This document shows positions 8,201 through 15,066 of a stretch of 20,369 nucleotides of DNA, piece by piece. How positions within the stretch are numbered: position 1 is the first letter of the stretch; the number at the start of each line of letters is the position of its first letter. Both the position numbers and the translations under genes were made by a program. This stretch comes from SIG588 sp045654545 (lineage in GTDB: Bacteria > Bacillota > Clostridia > Oscillospirales > Acutalibacteraceae). The stretch spans positions 1 to 20,369 of the forward strand of contig JAZONO010000049.1 in NCBI GenBank assembly GCA_045654545.1, written 5' to 3'. The notes beneath the pieces were generated by a model, which did no database searches, was not told the DNA's origin, and was given only the letters and a program-made list of their open reading frames with translations.

Positions 8201-9631
8201 CCCGATATTGACTTGAACTTTGCAAGTGAATATCAGTTCTATGCCCACCGTTACACCGAAAAACTATTCGGATTGGATCACGTGTTCAAAGCCGGCACCA
8301 TTTCCACCGTGGCGGAAAAAACCGCGTTCGGTTACGTGAAAAAGTATGCGGAAGAGCGCGGATTGCATTATACTCCTGCCGAGATCGAGCGTCTGGCGGC
8401 AGGGTGTACGGGTATCAAACGCACCACCGGTCAGCACCCCGGCGGCATGGTGGTCGTGCCGGATGAATTCGACGTGGAGGATTTCTGTCCCATCCAGCAT
8501 CCGGCAGACGACCCGAAATCCGAAATCCTCACCACCCACTTCGATTTCCATTCCATCCACGATACCATTTTGAAACTGGATAACCTGGGTCACGTCATTC
8601 CCACGACCTACAAATATCTGGAAGAAAATACGGGAATTTCCGTGATGGACGTGCCGATGTCCGACCCGGCGGTGTATTCGCTGTTTACCTCCACCGAGGC
8701 ACTCGGCATTACGGCGGAACAACTCGGCTGTGAAAACGGCACGCTGTCCATTCCCGAAATGGGCACGGGTTTCGTGCGGCAGATGCTGCTCGAAACGCAA
8801 CCCAAGAACTTTGCCGACCTGCTTCAAATTTCAGGTCTGTCCCACGGCACCGACGTGTGGCTCGGCAACGCGCAAGAACTCATTAAGGCAGGCACCTGCA
8901 CCATTTCCAACGTGATCGGTACCCGTGACGGCATTATGACCTATTTGATGCACCGTGGGTTGGAGCCGAAAATGGCGTTTAAGATTATGGAGATCGTGCG
9001 TAAAGGTAACGCCACCAAACTGCTCACCGACGAGCATTTCCAAGCCATGAAGGATCACGACGTGCCGCAATGGTACGTGGATTCCTGCATGAAGATCAAG
9101 TATATGTTCCCGAAAGCGCACGCCGCCGCCTACGTCATTGCGGCGTTGCGCGTGGCGTGGTATAAGGTGTATCATCCGGCGGCCTATTACGCGGCGTTCT
9201 TCACGGGACGCGGAGAAGATTTTGATGCCGAACCCGTGCTCGGCGGCATCAACGCCGTGAAATCGCTGATGGATAACATCCGCGCACGCGGCAAAGAAGC
9301 CACCCAGAAGGAACAGGATCAGGCGGAAAGTTTGCACGTGGTGTACGAAGCGATGTTGCGCGGTGTGGAGTTTTTGCCGGTTGATCTGTACAAATCCCAT
9401 GCACACAAATTCACGATGGAGGACGGCAAGGTGCGCCTGCCGTTCAGCGCGGTGAAAGGGCTTGGCGGTGCGGCGGCGGAAGCGTTGATGAAAGCGCGCG
9501 ACGAAGGGGAATTCCTTTCGCAGGACGACGTGCAGTCGCGCAGCGGTCTCTCCAAAACGCTGATGGAAACACTCGCCCAAATGGGCGCGTTCGGCAGTTT
9601 GCCTGCTTCGGCACAGATGAGTTTCTTTTAA
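5264..9631 (+). CDS. polC: DNA polymerase III alpha subunit, PolC type
   Basis: This is the replicative polymerase with built-in 3'-5' proofreading found in Firmicutes. The order of parts is: N-terminal domain and charged linker (1-220); OB fold near 245-345; first half of the PHP domain starting at HLH (His355, His357); inserted DEDDh exonuclease (DLETTG with Asp446 and Glu448, HNAGFD with Asp532, and His585/Asp590); second PHP half from about residue 610; then the polymerase core. The core shows GSRGSVGSSF near 899, a four-cysteine zinc site (Cys927, Cys930, Cys952, Cys955), catalytic PDIDLNF (Asp981, Asp983), and KLDNLGH near 1100. Its 1455 residues are typical. AAGGAG at 5248-5253 overlaps the ispG stop. 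A strong terminator follows it. Confidence 0.98.
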   Translation: MGAPLFGELFAPYFQNIPIPPPLSEAAVLGVHVHNDRHQVTVTVAPTAVLPYEALHDAADAMSVALRATVRLMPKFAPEQLGEEGLFLLVVELLRTRHTAVNGSFDGATFRLEENEFTVVLPRGGREVLCAMGIDRLMAELIEEVFDRRVTVVLEGADALDTDDDYYRTLREEADREAAATAAAQREEQRQKAMKKAAQQDVANPIPLDPADPDTPPCDGLPVWLETANYMFGTPSNVKPQPMSSLEADGSFVTVWGEIFKVDARESRDGSSTRFNISLSDKTNSVTAVFRADHRRDKDKKALMEALKPGMCVLISGAYDYNEYAKDNQIRIRSLAMLAKYQKRDNAPVKRVELHLHTKMSQMDAVSEASALVERAAAWGHPAVAITDHGVAQAFPDAMNTAEKLAKKGKEIKILYGSEAYYVNDRTGAVEPGVTGEIGSDVIVFDLETTGLGALSDRITEIGAVRLHEGAVSDTFNTFVNPERPIPPKITELTGITDAMVANALSEREALQAFYDFCGDTTVLVAHNAGFDTAFIRQAAARQDMPYPFGAIDTVPLARGLYPSLKNHKLNTVAEHLHLGDFNHHRACDDAAVLAEIFLCMSSDLRDLRGVHTFQEINESLEDKKAAPYHLILLVQNQVGLKNLYKLISWSHTKNFYRKPRITKTKLMEHREGLLIGSACEAGELFHAILAGKPWGELCEIAKFHDFLEIQPIANNRFMLRKGLAQSEEQLREFNRTIVRLGEKLNIPVCATCDVHFMDPEDEVYRRILQAGQGYEDADEQAPLYFRNTEEMLQEFSYLGEEKAYEVVVENPRRIADSIEAVRPIPKGTFSPHMDGADEELQEICWSRAKEIYGDPLPEIVSARLERELGSIIKHGFSVLYMIAQKLVKDSVDHGYLVGSRGSVGSSFVASMAGISEVNPLAPHYVCKKCKYSEFFTHGEVGSGFDLPDKVCPVCGEPLGRDGHEIPFETFLGFDGDKAPDIDLNFASEYQFYAHRYTEKLFGLDHVFKAGTISTVAEKTAFGYVKKYAEERGLHYTPAEIERLAAGCTGIKRTTGQHPGGMVVVPDEFDVEDFCPIQHPADDPKSEILTTHFDFHSIHDTILKLDNLGHVIPTTYKYLEENTGISVMDVPMSDPAVYSLFTSTEALGITAEQLGCENGTLSIPEMGTGFVRQMLLETQPKNFADLLQISGLSHGTDVWLGNAQELIKAGTCTISNVIGTRDGIMTYLMHRGLEPKMAFKIMEIVRKGNATKLLTDEHFQAMKDHDVPQWYVDSCMKIKYMFPKAHAAAYVIAALRVAWYKVYHPAAYYAAFFTGRGEDFDAEPVLGGINAVKSLMDNIRARGKEATQKEQDQAESLHVVYEAMLRGVEFLPVDLYKSHAHKFTMEDGKVRLPFSAVKGLGGAAAEALMKARDEGEFLSQDDVQSRSGLSKTLMETLAQMGAFGSLPASAQMSFF

Positions 9632-9640
9632 TACACACCA

Positions 9641-9682
9641 AAAGAGATGGTTTCACTTTGCAGTGAAACCATCTCTTTTTTT
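9641..9682 (+). terminator. Intrinsic terminator after polC
   Basis: A perfect 17-bp stem (9641-9657 with 9662-9678) closes a 4-nt loop and runs into a T tract ending at 9682. It ends the uppS-polC transcription unit and insulates the serC promoter. Confidence 0.93.
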
Positions 9683-9728
9683 ACCGAAAAAAATCGGTTT
9701 TACGGGCGAGAATTTTATGAAATCTCCG

Positions 9729-9757
9729 TTGACAAATCATGTCAAAGAGAGTATGAT
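9729..9757 (+). promoter_or_regulatory. Sigma-A type promoter of serC-serA
   Basis: TTGACA (9729-9734), 17 bp, then TATGAT (9752-9757): a consensus -35 and a one-mismatch -10. The -35 is also the left arm of TTGACA-aatca-TGTCAA (9729-9745), a 6-bp inverted repeat that could be an operator. A second TATAAT (9768-9773) lacks a -35 at proper distance. Confidence 0.85.
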
Positions 9758-9793
9758 GGAAACTAGATATAATCTAAACTGGAGGTCTTTATT

Positions 9794-10879
9794 ATGGCAA
9801 GAGTGTACAATTTTTCCGCAGGTCCGTCCATGCTGCCGGAGGCAGTGTTGAAGCGCGCGGCGGCCGAGATGCTGGATTACAACGGCAGCGGCCAGAGTGT
9901 GATGGAGATGTCTCACCGTTCCAAGGTGTACGAGGAGATCATCAATGGCTGTGAAGCGCTGTTGCGCGAAGTCATGAACATCCCCGACAACTACAAAGTG
10001 CTGTTTTTGCAGGGCGGCGCCTCCTCGCAGTTTGCGATGTTGCCGCTGAACCTGATGAACGGCAGCGGTAAGGCGGATTTCGTCATTACCGGTCAGTGGG
10101 CGAACAAGGCATATCAGGAAGCCTCGCGCTACGGTGAAGCGCATATCGTTGCGAGCTCCAAGGATAAGACGTTCTCCTATATTCCGAAGCTCGATCCCGC
10201 TACCTTCACGAAGGATGCGGACTATTTCCACATTTGCATGAACAACACCATCTACGGCACGGTGTATCACGAACTGCCCGATACGGGTGACGTGCCGCTG
10301 GTGGCGGATATTTCGTCCTGCATTCTCTCCACCCCCATCGACGTGAGTAAGTTCGGCGTGCTGTACGCCGGTGCGCAGAAGAACATGGCTCCGGCCGGTC
10401 TCACCATCGTCATCATCCGCGAGGATCTGATCGGCAAGGCGCGTGACATCACCCCGACCATGTTCAACTATCAGATTCATGCCGACAACGGCTCGATGTA
10501 CAACACACCCCCGTGCTACACCATCTATATGGCGAAGCTCGTGCTGGAGTGGTTGAAGAACGAGATCGGCGGTCTCGAAAAGATGCAAGAGATCAACGAG
10601 CGAAAAGCGGCGCTGCTCTACGATTTCCTCGACAACAGCAAGATGTTCCGCGGCACTGTTGTGCCGGAGGACCGTTCGCTCATGAACGTGCCGTTTGTCA
10701 CGGGTAACGACGAGTTGGACGCGGCGTTTGTGAAGGAAGCCGCGGCAGCCGGTTTTGTGAACCTGAAGGGTCACCGTTCGGTGGGTGGTATGCGTGCCTC
10801 CATCTACAACGCGATGCCGGTTGAAGGCGTGGAGAAACTCGTGGCCTTCATGAAAGCGTTCGAAGAAGCGCATTCCTAA
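9794..10879 (+). CDS. serC: Phosphoserine aminotransferase
   Basis: This PLP enzyme of class V fold converts 3-phosphohydroxypyruvate and glutamate to O-phosphoserine and 2-oxoglutarate, the second step of serine synthesis. It opens with the family start VYNFSAGPSMLP and continues with MEMSHRSK. The PLP lysine is Lys196 in YAGAQKNMAPAG. KGHRSVGGMRASIYNAM lies near the end. The length, 361 residues, is standard. GGAGG (9781-9785) lies 8 nt before the ATG. It is the first gene of a two-gene operon with its own consensus promoter; serA starts 14 nt after its stop. A phosphohydroxythreonine role in B6 synthesis is known for some SerC proteins, but no other de novo B6 gene is visible here. Confidence 0.97.
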   Translation: MARVYNFSAGPSMLPEAVLKRAAAEMLDYNGSGQSVMEMSHRSKVYEEIINGCEALLREVMNIPDNYKVLFLQGGASSQFAMLPLNLMNGSGKADFVITGQWANKAYQEASRYGEAHIVASSKDKTFSYIPKLDPATFTKDADYFHICMNNTIYGTVYHELPDTGDVPLVADISSCILSTPIDVSKFGVLYAGAQKNMAPAGLTIVIIREDLIGKARDITPTMFNYQIHADNGSMYNTPPCYTIYMAKLVLEWLKNEIGGLEKMQEINERKAALLYDFLDNSKMFRGTVVPEDRSLMNVPFVTGNDELDAAFVKEAAAAGFVNLKGHRSVGGMRASIYNAMPVEGVEKLVAFMKAFEEAHS

Positions 10880-10893
10880 GGAGGATAAGAACC

Positions 10894-12051
10894 ATGAAAA
10901 TTTGCACTTTGAATAAGATTGCGGCGTGCGGCACCGACCGTCTCGGCGCAGGGTATACGTTGACCGAAGAACTCGCAGGCGCGAGCGGCGTTATGGTGCG
11001 TTCCGCGGCGATGCACGATATGGAACTGCCGGAAGATCTGCTGGCGATCGCGCGTGCAGGTGCCGGTGTGAACAACATCCCGGTGGACAAATGCAGTGAA
11101 GCCGGTATCGTGGTGTTCAACACCCCCGGCGCGAACGCGAACGCGGTGAAGGAACTGGTGCTTGCCGGTTTGTTGCTCTCCTGCCGTAAGGTGCTGGACG
11201 GCATCGCCTGGGCGAAAACCCTGAAGGGCGAAGGTGCGGCTGTGCCGAAACTGGTGGAAAAGGGCAAGGGTGCGTATGTCGGTCCCGAACTCGCAGGCAA
11301 GAAACTCGGTGTCATCGGTCTGGGTGCCATCGGTATTTTGGTGGCGAACGCGGCGCAGGCGCTGGGCATGGAAGTGTACGGTTTTGACCCGTTTATGTCG
11401 GTGGATGCGGCGTGGAAACTCTCCCGTTCCATCAAACACGCGGCCAGCCGTGAAGAAATCTATCAGAAATGCGATTTCATTTCGGTGCACGTGCCGCTGA
11501 ACGACGATACCCGCGGTATGCTGAACAAAGACACCTTTGAGCAGATGCCCGACGGCGTGCGCATCATGAACTTCTCCCGTGCCGAACTTGTCAACATCGA
11601 CGATATGAAAGCGGCGCTGGAAAGCGGTAAGGTCGCCCGTTACGTGGTGGACTTCCCGACCGAAGAGGCGCTGGATGTGGACGGCATCATCGCCATTCCG
11701 CACCTGGGTGCTTCCACCCCCGAAAGTGAAGACAACTGCGCGGTGATGGCGGCAGACGAGTTGAAGGCGTATCTGGAAGACGGCAACATCGTCAACTCGG
11801 TGAACTATCCCACCGTGAACGTGCCGCGCGGCAGTGCGCACCGTTTGTGCGTGTTGCACCGCAACGTGCCGAGCATTCTCACCCAGATTTCGGCAGAAGT
11901 GTCGGCGGAAGGCATCAACATCGATTCGATGGCGAACCGTTCGCGCAAAGATTTTGCCTACACCTTGCTGGACATCCCGACCGCTCCCACGGCGGATGCG
12001 CTGGCAAAGATCGCCGCGATCGATGGTGTGATCCGCGTGCGTGCAATCTAA
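10894..12051 (+). CDS. serA: D-3-phosphoglycerate dehydrogenase with C-terminal ACT domain
   Basis: This NAD-dependent enzyme oxidises 3-phosphoglycerate to 3-phosphohydroxypyruvate, the first committed serine step, and supplies the substrate of SerC. The Rossmann fingerprint is VIGLGAIG (140-147). Catalytic residues of the D-2-hydroxyacid dehydrogenase family are Arg229 (NFSRAELVN), a Glu in the FPTEE stretch (257 or 258), and His270 in PHLGAST. From about residue 316 the ACT domain (CVLHRNVPSILTQIS) suggests amino-acid binding, probably serine feedback. At 385 residues it is the compact form without the extra intervening domain of long SerA proteins. AAGGAGG (10878-10884) overlaps the serC stop. 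A strong terminator follows. Confidence 0.95.
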   Translation: MKICTLNKIAACGTDRLGAGYTLTEELAGASGVMVRSAAMHDMELPEDLLAIARAGAGVNNIPVDKCSEAGIVVFNTPGANANAVKELVLAGLLLSCRKVLDGIAWAKTLKGEGAAVPKLVEKGKGAYVGPELAGKKLGVIGLGAIGILVANAAQALGMEVYGFDPFMSVDAAWKLSRSIKHAASREEIYQKCDFISVHVPLNDDTRGMLNKDTFEQMPDGVRIMNFSRAELVNIDDMKAALESGKVARYVVDFPTEEALDVDGIIAIPHLGASTPESEDNCAVMAADELKAYLEDGNIVNSVNYPTVNVPRGSAHRLCVLHRNVPSILTQISAEVSAEGINIDSMANRSRKDFAYTLLDIPTAPTADALAKIAAIDGVIRVRAI

Positions 12052-12060
12052 TCATTTCAA

Positions 12061-12097
12061 AAAAAGCACGGTGCCATATCGGCACCGTGCTTTTTTT
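12061..12097 (+). terminator. Intrinsic terminator after serA
   Basis: A perfect stem (12061-12075 with 12081-12095, core GCACGGTGCC) encloses a 5-nt loop and is followed by seven T. It closes the serC-serA operon. Confidence 0.93.
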
Positions 12098-12108
12098 GTC
12101 CCAACCGA

Positions 12109-12137
12109 TTGAAAAACAGGATAGAATATGATAGAAT
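12109..12137 (+). promoter_or_regulatory. Promoter of the MATE transporter gene
   Basis: TTGAAA (12109-12114), 17 bp, TAGAAT (12132-12137). The -10 area is a tandem ATAGAAT direct repeat (12121-12127 and 12131-12137) with TATGAT between, so several overlapping -10-like hexamers are present; the last has the right spacing. Confidence 0.7.
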
Positions 12138-12169
12138 AGGCGAAGTGTCAAAAAAGGAGTCGGCGCCCC

Positions 12170-13567
12170 ATGAAACTTTCGCGCTACATCGGAGATAAAA
12201 CGTTTTATCGCCACGTGTTGGCGGTGTCGGTGCCCATTATGTTGCAAAATGGCATCACCAATTTTGTAAATATGCTCGACAACCTGATGGTCGGGCGCAT
12301 CGGCACGGCAGAAATGACGGGCGTTGCGGTGGCAAACCAGTTGTTTTTTGTGTTTCAACTGTGCTTGTTCGGTGCTGTGTCGGGCGCCGGTATTTTTGGT
12401 GCCCAGTTTTACGGTAAGGGCGACAACGAAGGGTTGCGCCACGCGTTCCGTTTCAAACTGCTCTTGTGCGGTGCGATCACCGTTGTCGGCGGTTTGGTGT
12501 TTTTCTTTGGAGGCGAGTGGCTGTCGGGTCGCTTTTTAACGGGGGAAGGCTCACCCGAAGAAGCGGCGCGTTCTCTTTTGTGTGCACGGGATTATCTGCA
12601 CATTATGTTGATCAGTTTGATACCCAACGCCCTCATCCAAACCTATGCCAGTACCCTGCGTGAAACGGGGGAGACCCTGTTGCCGATGAAGGCAGGCGTT
12701 GTGTCGGTGGCGGTCAATTTGGGCCTCAACACGGTGCTCATCTTCGGTGTGCCGTGGCTGTCCATCCCGGCGATGGGTGTGCACGGTGCGGCGATCGCCA
12801 CGGTGGTGGCCCGTGTGGTGGAAATGTTCATCGTGATGATCTGGACCCACCGTCACCGCGACCGTAACCTCTTCATTGTGGGGGCGTGGCGATCGATGTA
12901 TATCCCTGCCAAACTGATGGGGCGTATGTTCGTAAAGGGTGCACCGCTGATGATGAACGAAGCGCTTTGGTCGTTGGGTGTTGCGCTGGTCAATCAACAC
13001 TATTCCACCTGTGGGTTGGACGTGGTGGCGGCCACCAACATCTCCTCCACCTTTTGGAACGTGTTTTCGGTGGCGTTTATGGCTATCGGCACCTCCATCG
13101 GCATCATTGTGGGCCAGCAACTCGGCGCGGAGAAATTTGATGAAGTGCGCGACACCACCCGTAAACTCGTTGCGTTTTCGCTGGCGGTCAGTGGTGTGAT
13201 GGCACTCGTATACATCCTGTGTTCCGGCTGGATTCCGCTGATGTATAACACCACGGCATCGGTGCGTGCCTTAGCAACGCGCATCATCATTGTCAGCGCT
13301 TTCATTATGCCGCTGGATGCCTTTACCCACGCATCCTATTTCTCCTTGCGGTCGGGCGGCAAGATTGGTGTCACCTTTCTGTTTGATTGCGGATTTGTGT
13401 GGAGTTTGCAAGTGCCGCTCTCCTTTGTGCTATCTCGTTTTGCCTACCCTGCGATGCCGTTTTTGGCACTCTATGCGTGTTGCCAAGGCATCCACACCTT
13501 CAAATGCTTGGCAGGAGCGTGTTTCTTAAAACAAGGCAAATGGATCCGCAACGTGGTCAACGAATAA
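12170..13567 (+). CDS. MATE family multidrug/cation antiporter
   Basis: This is a twelve-helix inner membrane exporter of the multidrug and toxic compound extrusion family, normally driven by Na+ or H+. The N-terminal MATE block is visible in the first helices (VPIMLQNGITNFVNMLDNLMVG, split by the family's usual N and D/N positions), followed by the pseudo-repeat with ANQLFFVFQ. The second half begins near residue 245 (KGAPLMMNEALWSLGVAL). The length of 465 residues is usual. AAGGAG (12154-12159) lies 10 nt before the ATG. The gene is monocistronic, with its own promoter and a terminator on each side. The substrate cannot be inferred, and no regulator lies next to it. Confidence 0.92.
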   Translation: MKLSRYIGDKTFYRHVLAVSVPIMLQNGITNFVNMLDNLMVGRIGTAEMTGVAVANQLFFVFQLCLFGAVSGAGIFGAQFYGKGDNEGLRHAFRFKLLLCGAITVVGGLVFFFGGEWLSGRFLTGEGSPEEAARSLLCARDYLHIMLISLIPNALIQTYASTLRETGETLLPMKAGVVSVAVNLGLNTVLIFGVPWLSIPAMGVHGAAIATVVARVVEMFIVMIWTHRHRDRNLFIVGAWRSMYIPAKLMGRMFVKGAPLMMNEALWSLGVALVNQHYSTCGLDVVAATNISSTFWNVFSVAFMAIGTSIGIIVGQQLGAEKFDEVRDTTRKLVAFSLAVSGVMALVYILCSGWIPLMYNTTASVRALATRIIIVSAFIMPLDAFTHASYFSLRSGGKIGVTFLFDCGFVWSLQVPLSFVLSRFAYPAMPFLALYACCQGIHTFKCLAGACFLKQGKWIRNVVNE

Positions 13568-13568
13568 G

Positions 13569-13603
13569 AAAAGCACCCGATGCTCACGCATCGGGTGCTT
13601 TTT
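13569..13603. terminator. Bidirectional terminator between convergent genes
   Basis: A 15-bp perfect stem (13569-13583 with 13588-13602, core GCACCCGATGC) has a 4-nt loop, A residues on its left and T residues on its right, so it can stop transcription from both the MATE gene and the opposing phosphodiesterase gene. Confidence 0.9.
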
Positions 13604-13615
13604 GCATATACTGTG

Positions 13616-14083
13616 CTAGCGGAGTGTGTGTAGGATCGGCATCACGCCGCCGGGCACAATGTCCACCGTGGCATACGATTTGCCGTAACCGAGCGAGCCG
13701 GGATTGACGATGTGTAACCCATCCTCATAGGTGGCGAGCGGTGTGTGGGTGTGACCGAACAGCAAAATGTCTGCTTCGCGTTCACGGGCGGCGTACACCA
13801 CACGGGTGAGGGTGAATTTCACCGACCACAGGTGTCCGTGTGTGAAGAAAATGCGCTTGTGTCCCACCGTTTCTTCACGGTTTTCAAGCAGGGAACACAG
13901 GGTGGAATCGCAGTTGCCGCGCACGCCGAAAAAGGTGCGGTCGGGATTCTCTTCTTGCACCTGTTCCAGTTCACGCGCACCGTCCCCCAAGTGAAACACC
14001 AGTTTGGCATCGGGTTGTTCCCATAACGCGTTTTGCAGGGCATATCGGTCGCCGTGGGTGTCAGACACCACCAAAATACGCAT
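13616..14083 (-). CDS. YfcE/MJ0936-type metallophosphoesterase
   Basis: This is a small calcineurin-like phosphodiesterase of the YfcE/MJ0936 family, cytosolic and binding two metal ions. All five metal/phosphate motifs are present: SDTHGD (Asp8, His10), LGD (Asp34), GNCD (Asn57, Asp59), THGH (His82, His84) and GHTH (His111, His113). The C-terminus has the common NPGSLGYGK strand. At 155 residues it is complete and full length. GGAGG (complement of 14091-14095) lies 7 nt before the ATG. A TATACT on the minus strand (14105-14110) may be its -10, with only a weak -35. The physiological substrate is unknown for most members. It is divergent from the small-gene operon with a 60-bp gap. Confidence 0.92.
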   Translation of the reverse strand: MRILVVSDTHGDRYALQNALWEQPDAKLVFHLGDGARELEQVQEENPDRTFFGVRGNCDSTLCSLLENREETVGHKRIFFTHGHLWSVKFTLTRVVYAAREREADILLFGHTHTPLATYEDGLHIVNPGSLGYGKSYATVDIVPGGVMPILHTLR

Positions 14084-14143
14084 AACATCGCCTCCAAAAA
14101 CATAAGTATACCACAGTATTGTCTGTTTGAAAAGAGGGGTAGT

Positions 14144-14395
14144 ATGGCTGATAACAAATTAAATCAAGAACAGTTGTATGCACTGATGCAATATGCCGCA
14201 CGCCGTTTGAACACCACGCCCACCGCGATGGCACAAGCCTTGAACGAAGGGGGCTTGGAAACGCTGGCGGCAAAGCTCTCACCCGAAAGTGCCGCCAAAC
14301 TGCGACAGTTGATGGCAGGGGACGGGGCACGGGTGCGGCAGGTGTTGGAATCGCCGCAGGCGGCGGCATTGATTCAAAAATTATTGCAAAAATAA
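14144..14395 (+). CDS. Small conserved-looking protein of unknown function (83 aa)
   Basis: I do not recognise a named family. The protein is short, soluble and predicted helical: an N-terminal helix (LNQEQLYALMQYAARRL), a central part with TPTAMAQALNEGG and LSPESAAKLRQLM, and a basic end (QAAALIQKLLQK). The composition, rich in Ala, Leu and Gln with regular heptad-like spacing, suggests a helical bundle or a protein-protein contact. The start at 14144 follows AAAGAGGGG closely; an upstream extension in the same frame would run antisense through the neighbouring phosphodiesterase gene. It is the first of three small genes in one direction, 18 nt before the next. Confidence 0.7.
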   Translation: MADNKLNQEQLYALMQYAARRLNTTPTAMAQALNEGGLETLAAKLSPESAAKLRQLMAGDGARVRQVLESPQAAALIQKLLQK

Positions 14396-14413
14396 CGGCG
14401 AGGGGGTGACGGT

Positions 14414-14734
14414 GTGGATAAGGAGTTGACCGATCTGTTGGAAGGGTTGATGAGCGATCCTGCCGTAACGGAAAAGCTCGGCGGCTTGCTCGCGTCGCTC
14501 GGCAACGCACCGTCCTCCACCCCTGCCGAAACGGGGGATGCCGCGCTACTTACAAAACTGTTGCCGCTGTTGTCGGGCGGACTCGGCGGTGACAGCCGCG
14601 AAGTGGCGCTGTTGCGCGCCTTGCGCCCGTATTTACACGACGGGCGCGAAAAACGGGTGGACGAAGCGATCGAACTGTTGCGTATTGTGAAACTGTTACC
14701 ACTGATCAAGGGAGGCTTGTTACATGGGGAATGA
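14414..14734 (+). CDS. Small leucine-rich helical protein of unknown function (106 aa)
   Basis: The function is unknown. The start is GTG at 14414, chosen because GAGGGGGTG precedes it at suitable distance and no ATG fits. The sequence is Leu/Gly rich: DLLEGLMSDPAVTEKLGGLLASLG, then a variable Ser/Thr/Pro link, then LLTKLLPLLSGGLGG, and a C-terminal block with REVALLRALRPYLHDGR and KRVDEAIELLRIVKLL. The last block resembles a motif I associate with small uncharacterised Clostridia proteins, but I cannot name it with confidence. Its last 11 nt overlap the start of the next gene, so the two are probably translationally coupled. Confidence 0.7.
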   Translation: MDKELTDLLEGLMSDPAVTEKLGGLLASLGNAPSSTPAETGDAALLTKLLPLLSGGLGGDSREVALLRALRPYLHDGREKRVDEAIELLRIVKLLPLIKGGLLHGE

Positions 14735-14987
14735 AGGTGTGTGGACGGGAGAGGATTTGTGGCAAAAGCAACGGGAAGCCGAGGCGCGCGTGCAACGCAT
14801 GCGTGAAGAGAATCGCCGTTTGGCGAATCGTGCAGAAGGGTGCGTACCAAAAGAACAGCCGTCGGAAGCCGCGCCCTGCCGCCGGGAGGACGTTGGGCGG
14901 TGGTTGCCGCTGTTGCTCGCACTGGTGATCGCCAAAGAAGGCGGTTCGACTTTACTTGTGTTAGCGCTGTTATATTTAACGTTATAG
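14724..14987 (+). CDS. Small tail-anchored-like protein of unknown function (87 aa)
   Basis: The function is unknown. The N-terminal 45 residues are charged and predicted to form a coiled coil (EDLWQKQREAEARVQRMREE). A short linker with two cysteines follows (Cys40 and Cys52 by count). The C-terminus is hydrophobic, WLPLLLALVIAKE then STLLVLALLYLTL, and could span the membrane once or form a hairpin. This layout suggests a membrane-tethered coiled coil. GGAGG (14711-14715) lies 8 nt before the ATG inside the preceding gene. The stop codon lies within the terminator stem. It is the last gene of the three-gene cluster. Confidence 0.7.
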   Translation: MGNEGVWTGEDLWQKQREAEARVQRMREENRRLANRAEGCVPKEQPSEAAPCRREDVGRWLPLLLALVIAKEGGSTLLVLALLYLTL

Positions 14988-15010
14988 GGACTCACCGAGT
15001 CCCTATTTTT
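14984..15010 (+). terminator. Intrinsic terminator after the small-gene cluster
   Basis: A 10-bp perfect stem ATAGGGACTC (14984-14993) with GAGTCCCTAT (14997-15006) around a 3-nt loop is followed by TTTT. The stop codon of the preceding gene lies in the left arm, and the rsmI promoter begins directly afterwards. Confidence 0.88.
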
Positions 15011-15011
15011 A

Positions 15012-15041
15012 TTGACAATCTTCGGCGGAATGTGGTACTAT
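15012..15041 (+). promoter_or_regulatory. Promoter of rsmI
   Basis: TTGACA (15012-15017), 18 bp, TACTAT (15036-15041). The alternative TATACT at 15039-15044 fits a -10 better but would need a 21-bp spacer. The -35 abuts the preceding terminator's T tract. Confidence 0.65.
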
Positions 15042-15066
15042 ACTATTCAGAAAATGAGGTGAGGAT

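Noticed and set aside
5771..8248. Very long minus-strand open frame (825 codons) opposite polC, and similar long antisense frames opposite dxr, rseP, serC and serA
   Set aside because: They are antisense shadows of clear genes, rich in His, Arg and Gln, with no domain and no ribosome site; they come from codon bias in the real genes.
14108..14113. ATACCA upstream of the phosphodiesterase as a further regulator site
   Set aside because: A single hexamer without a partner arm is expected by chance.
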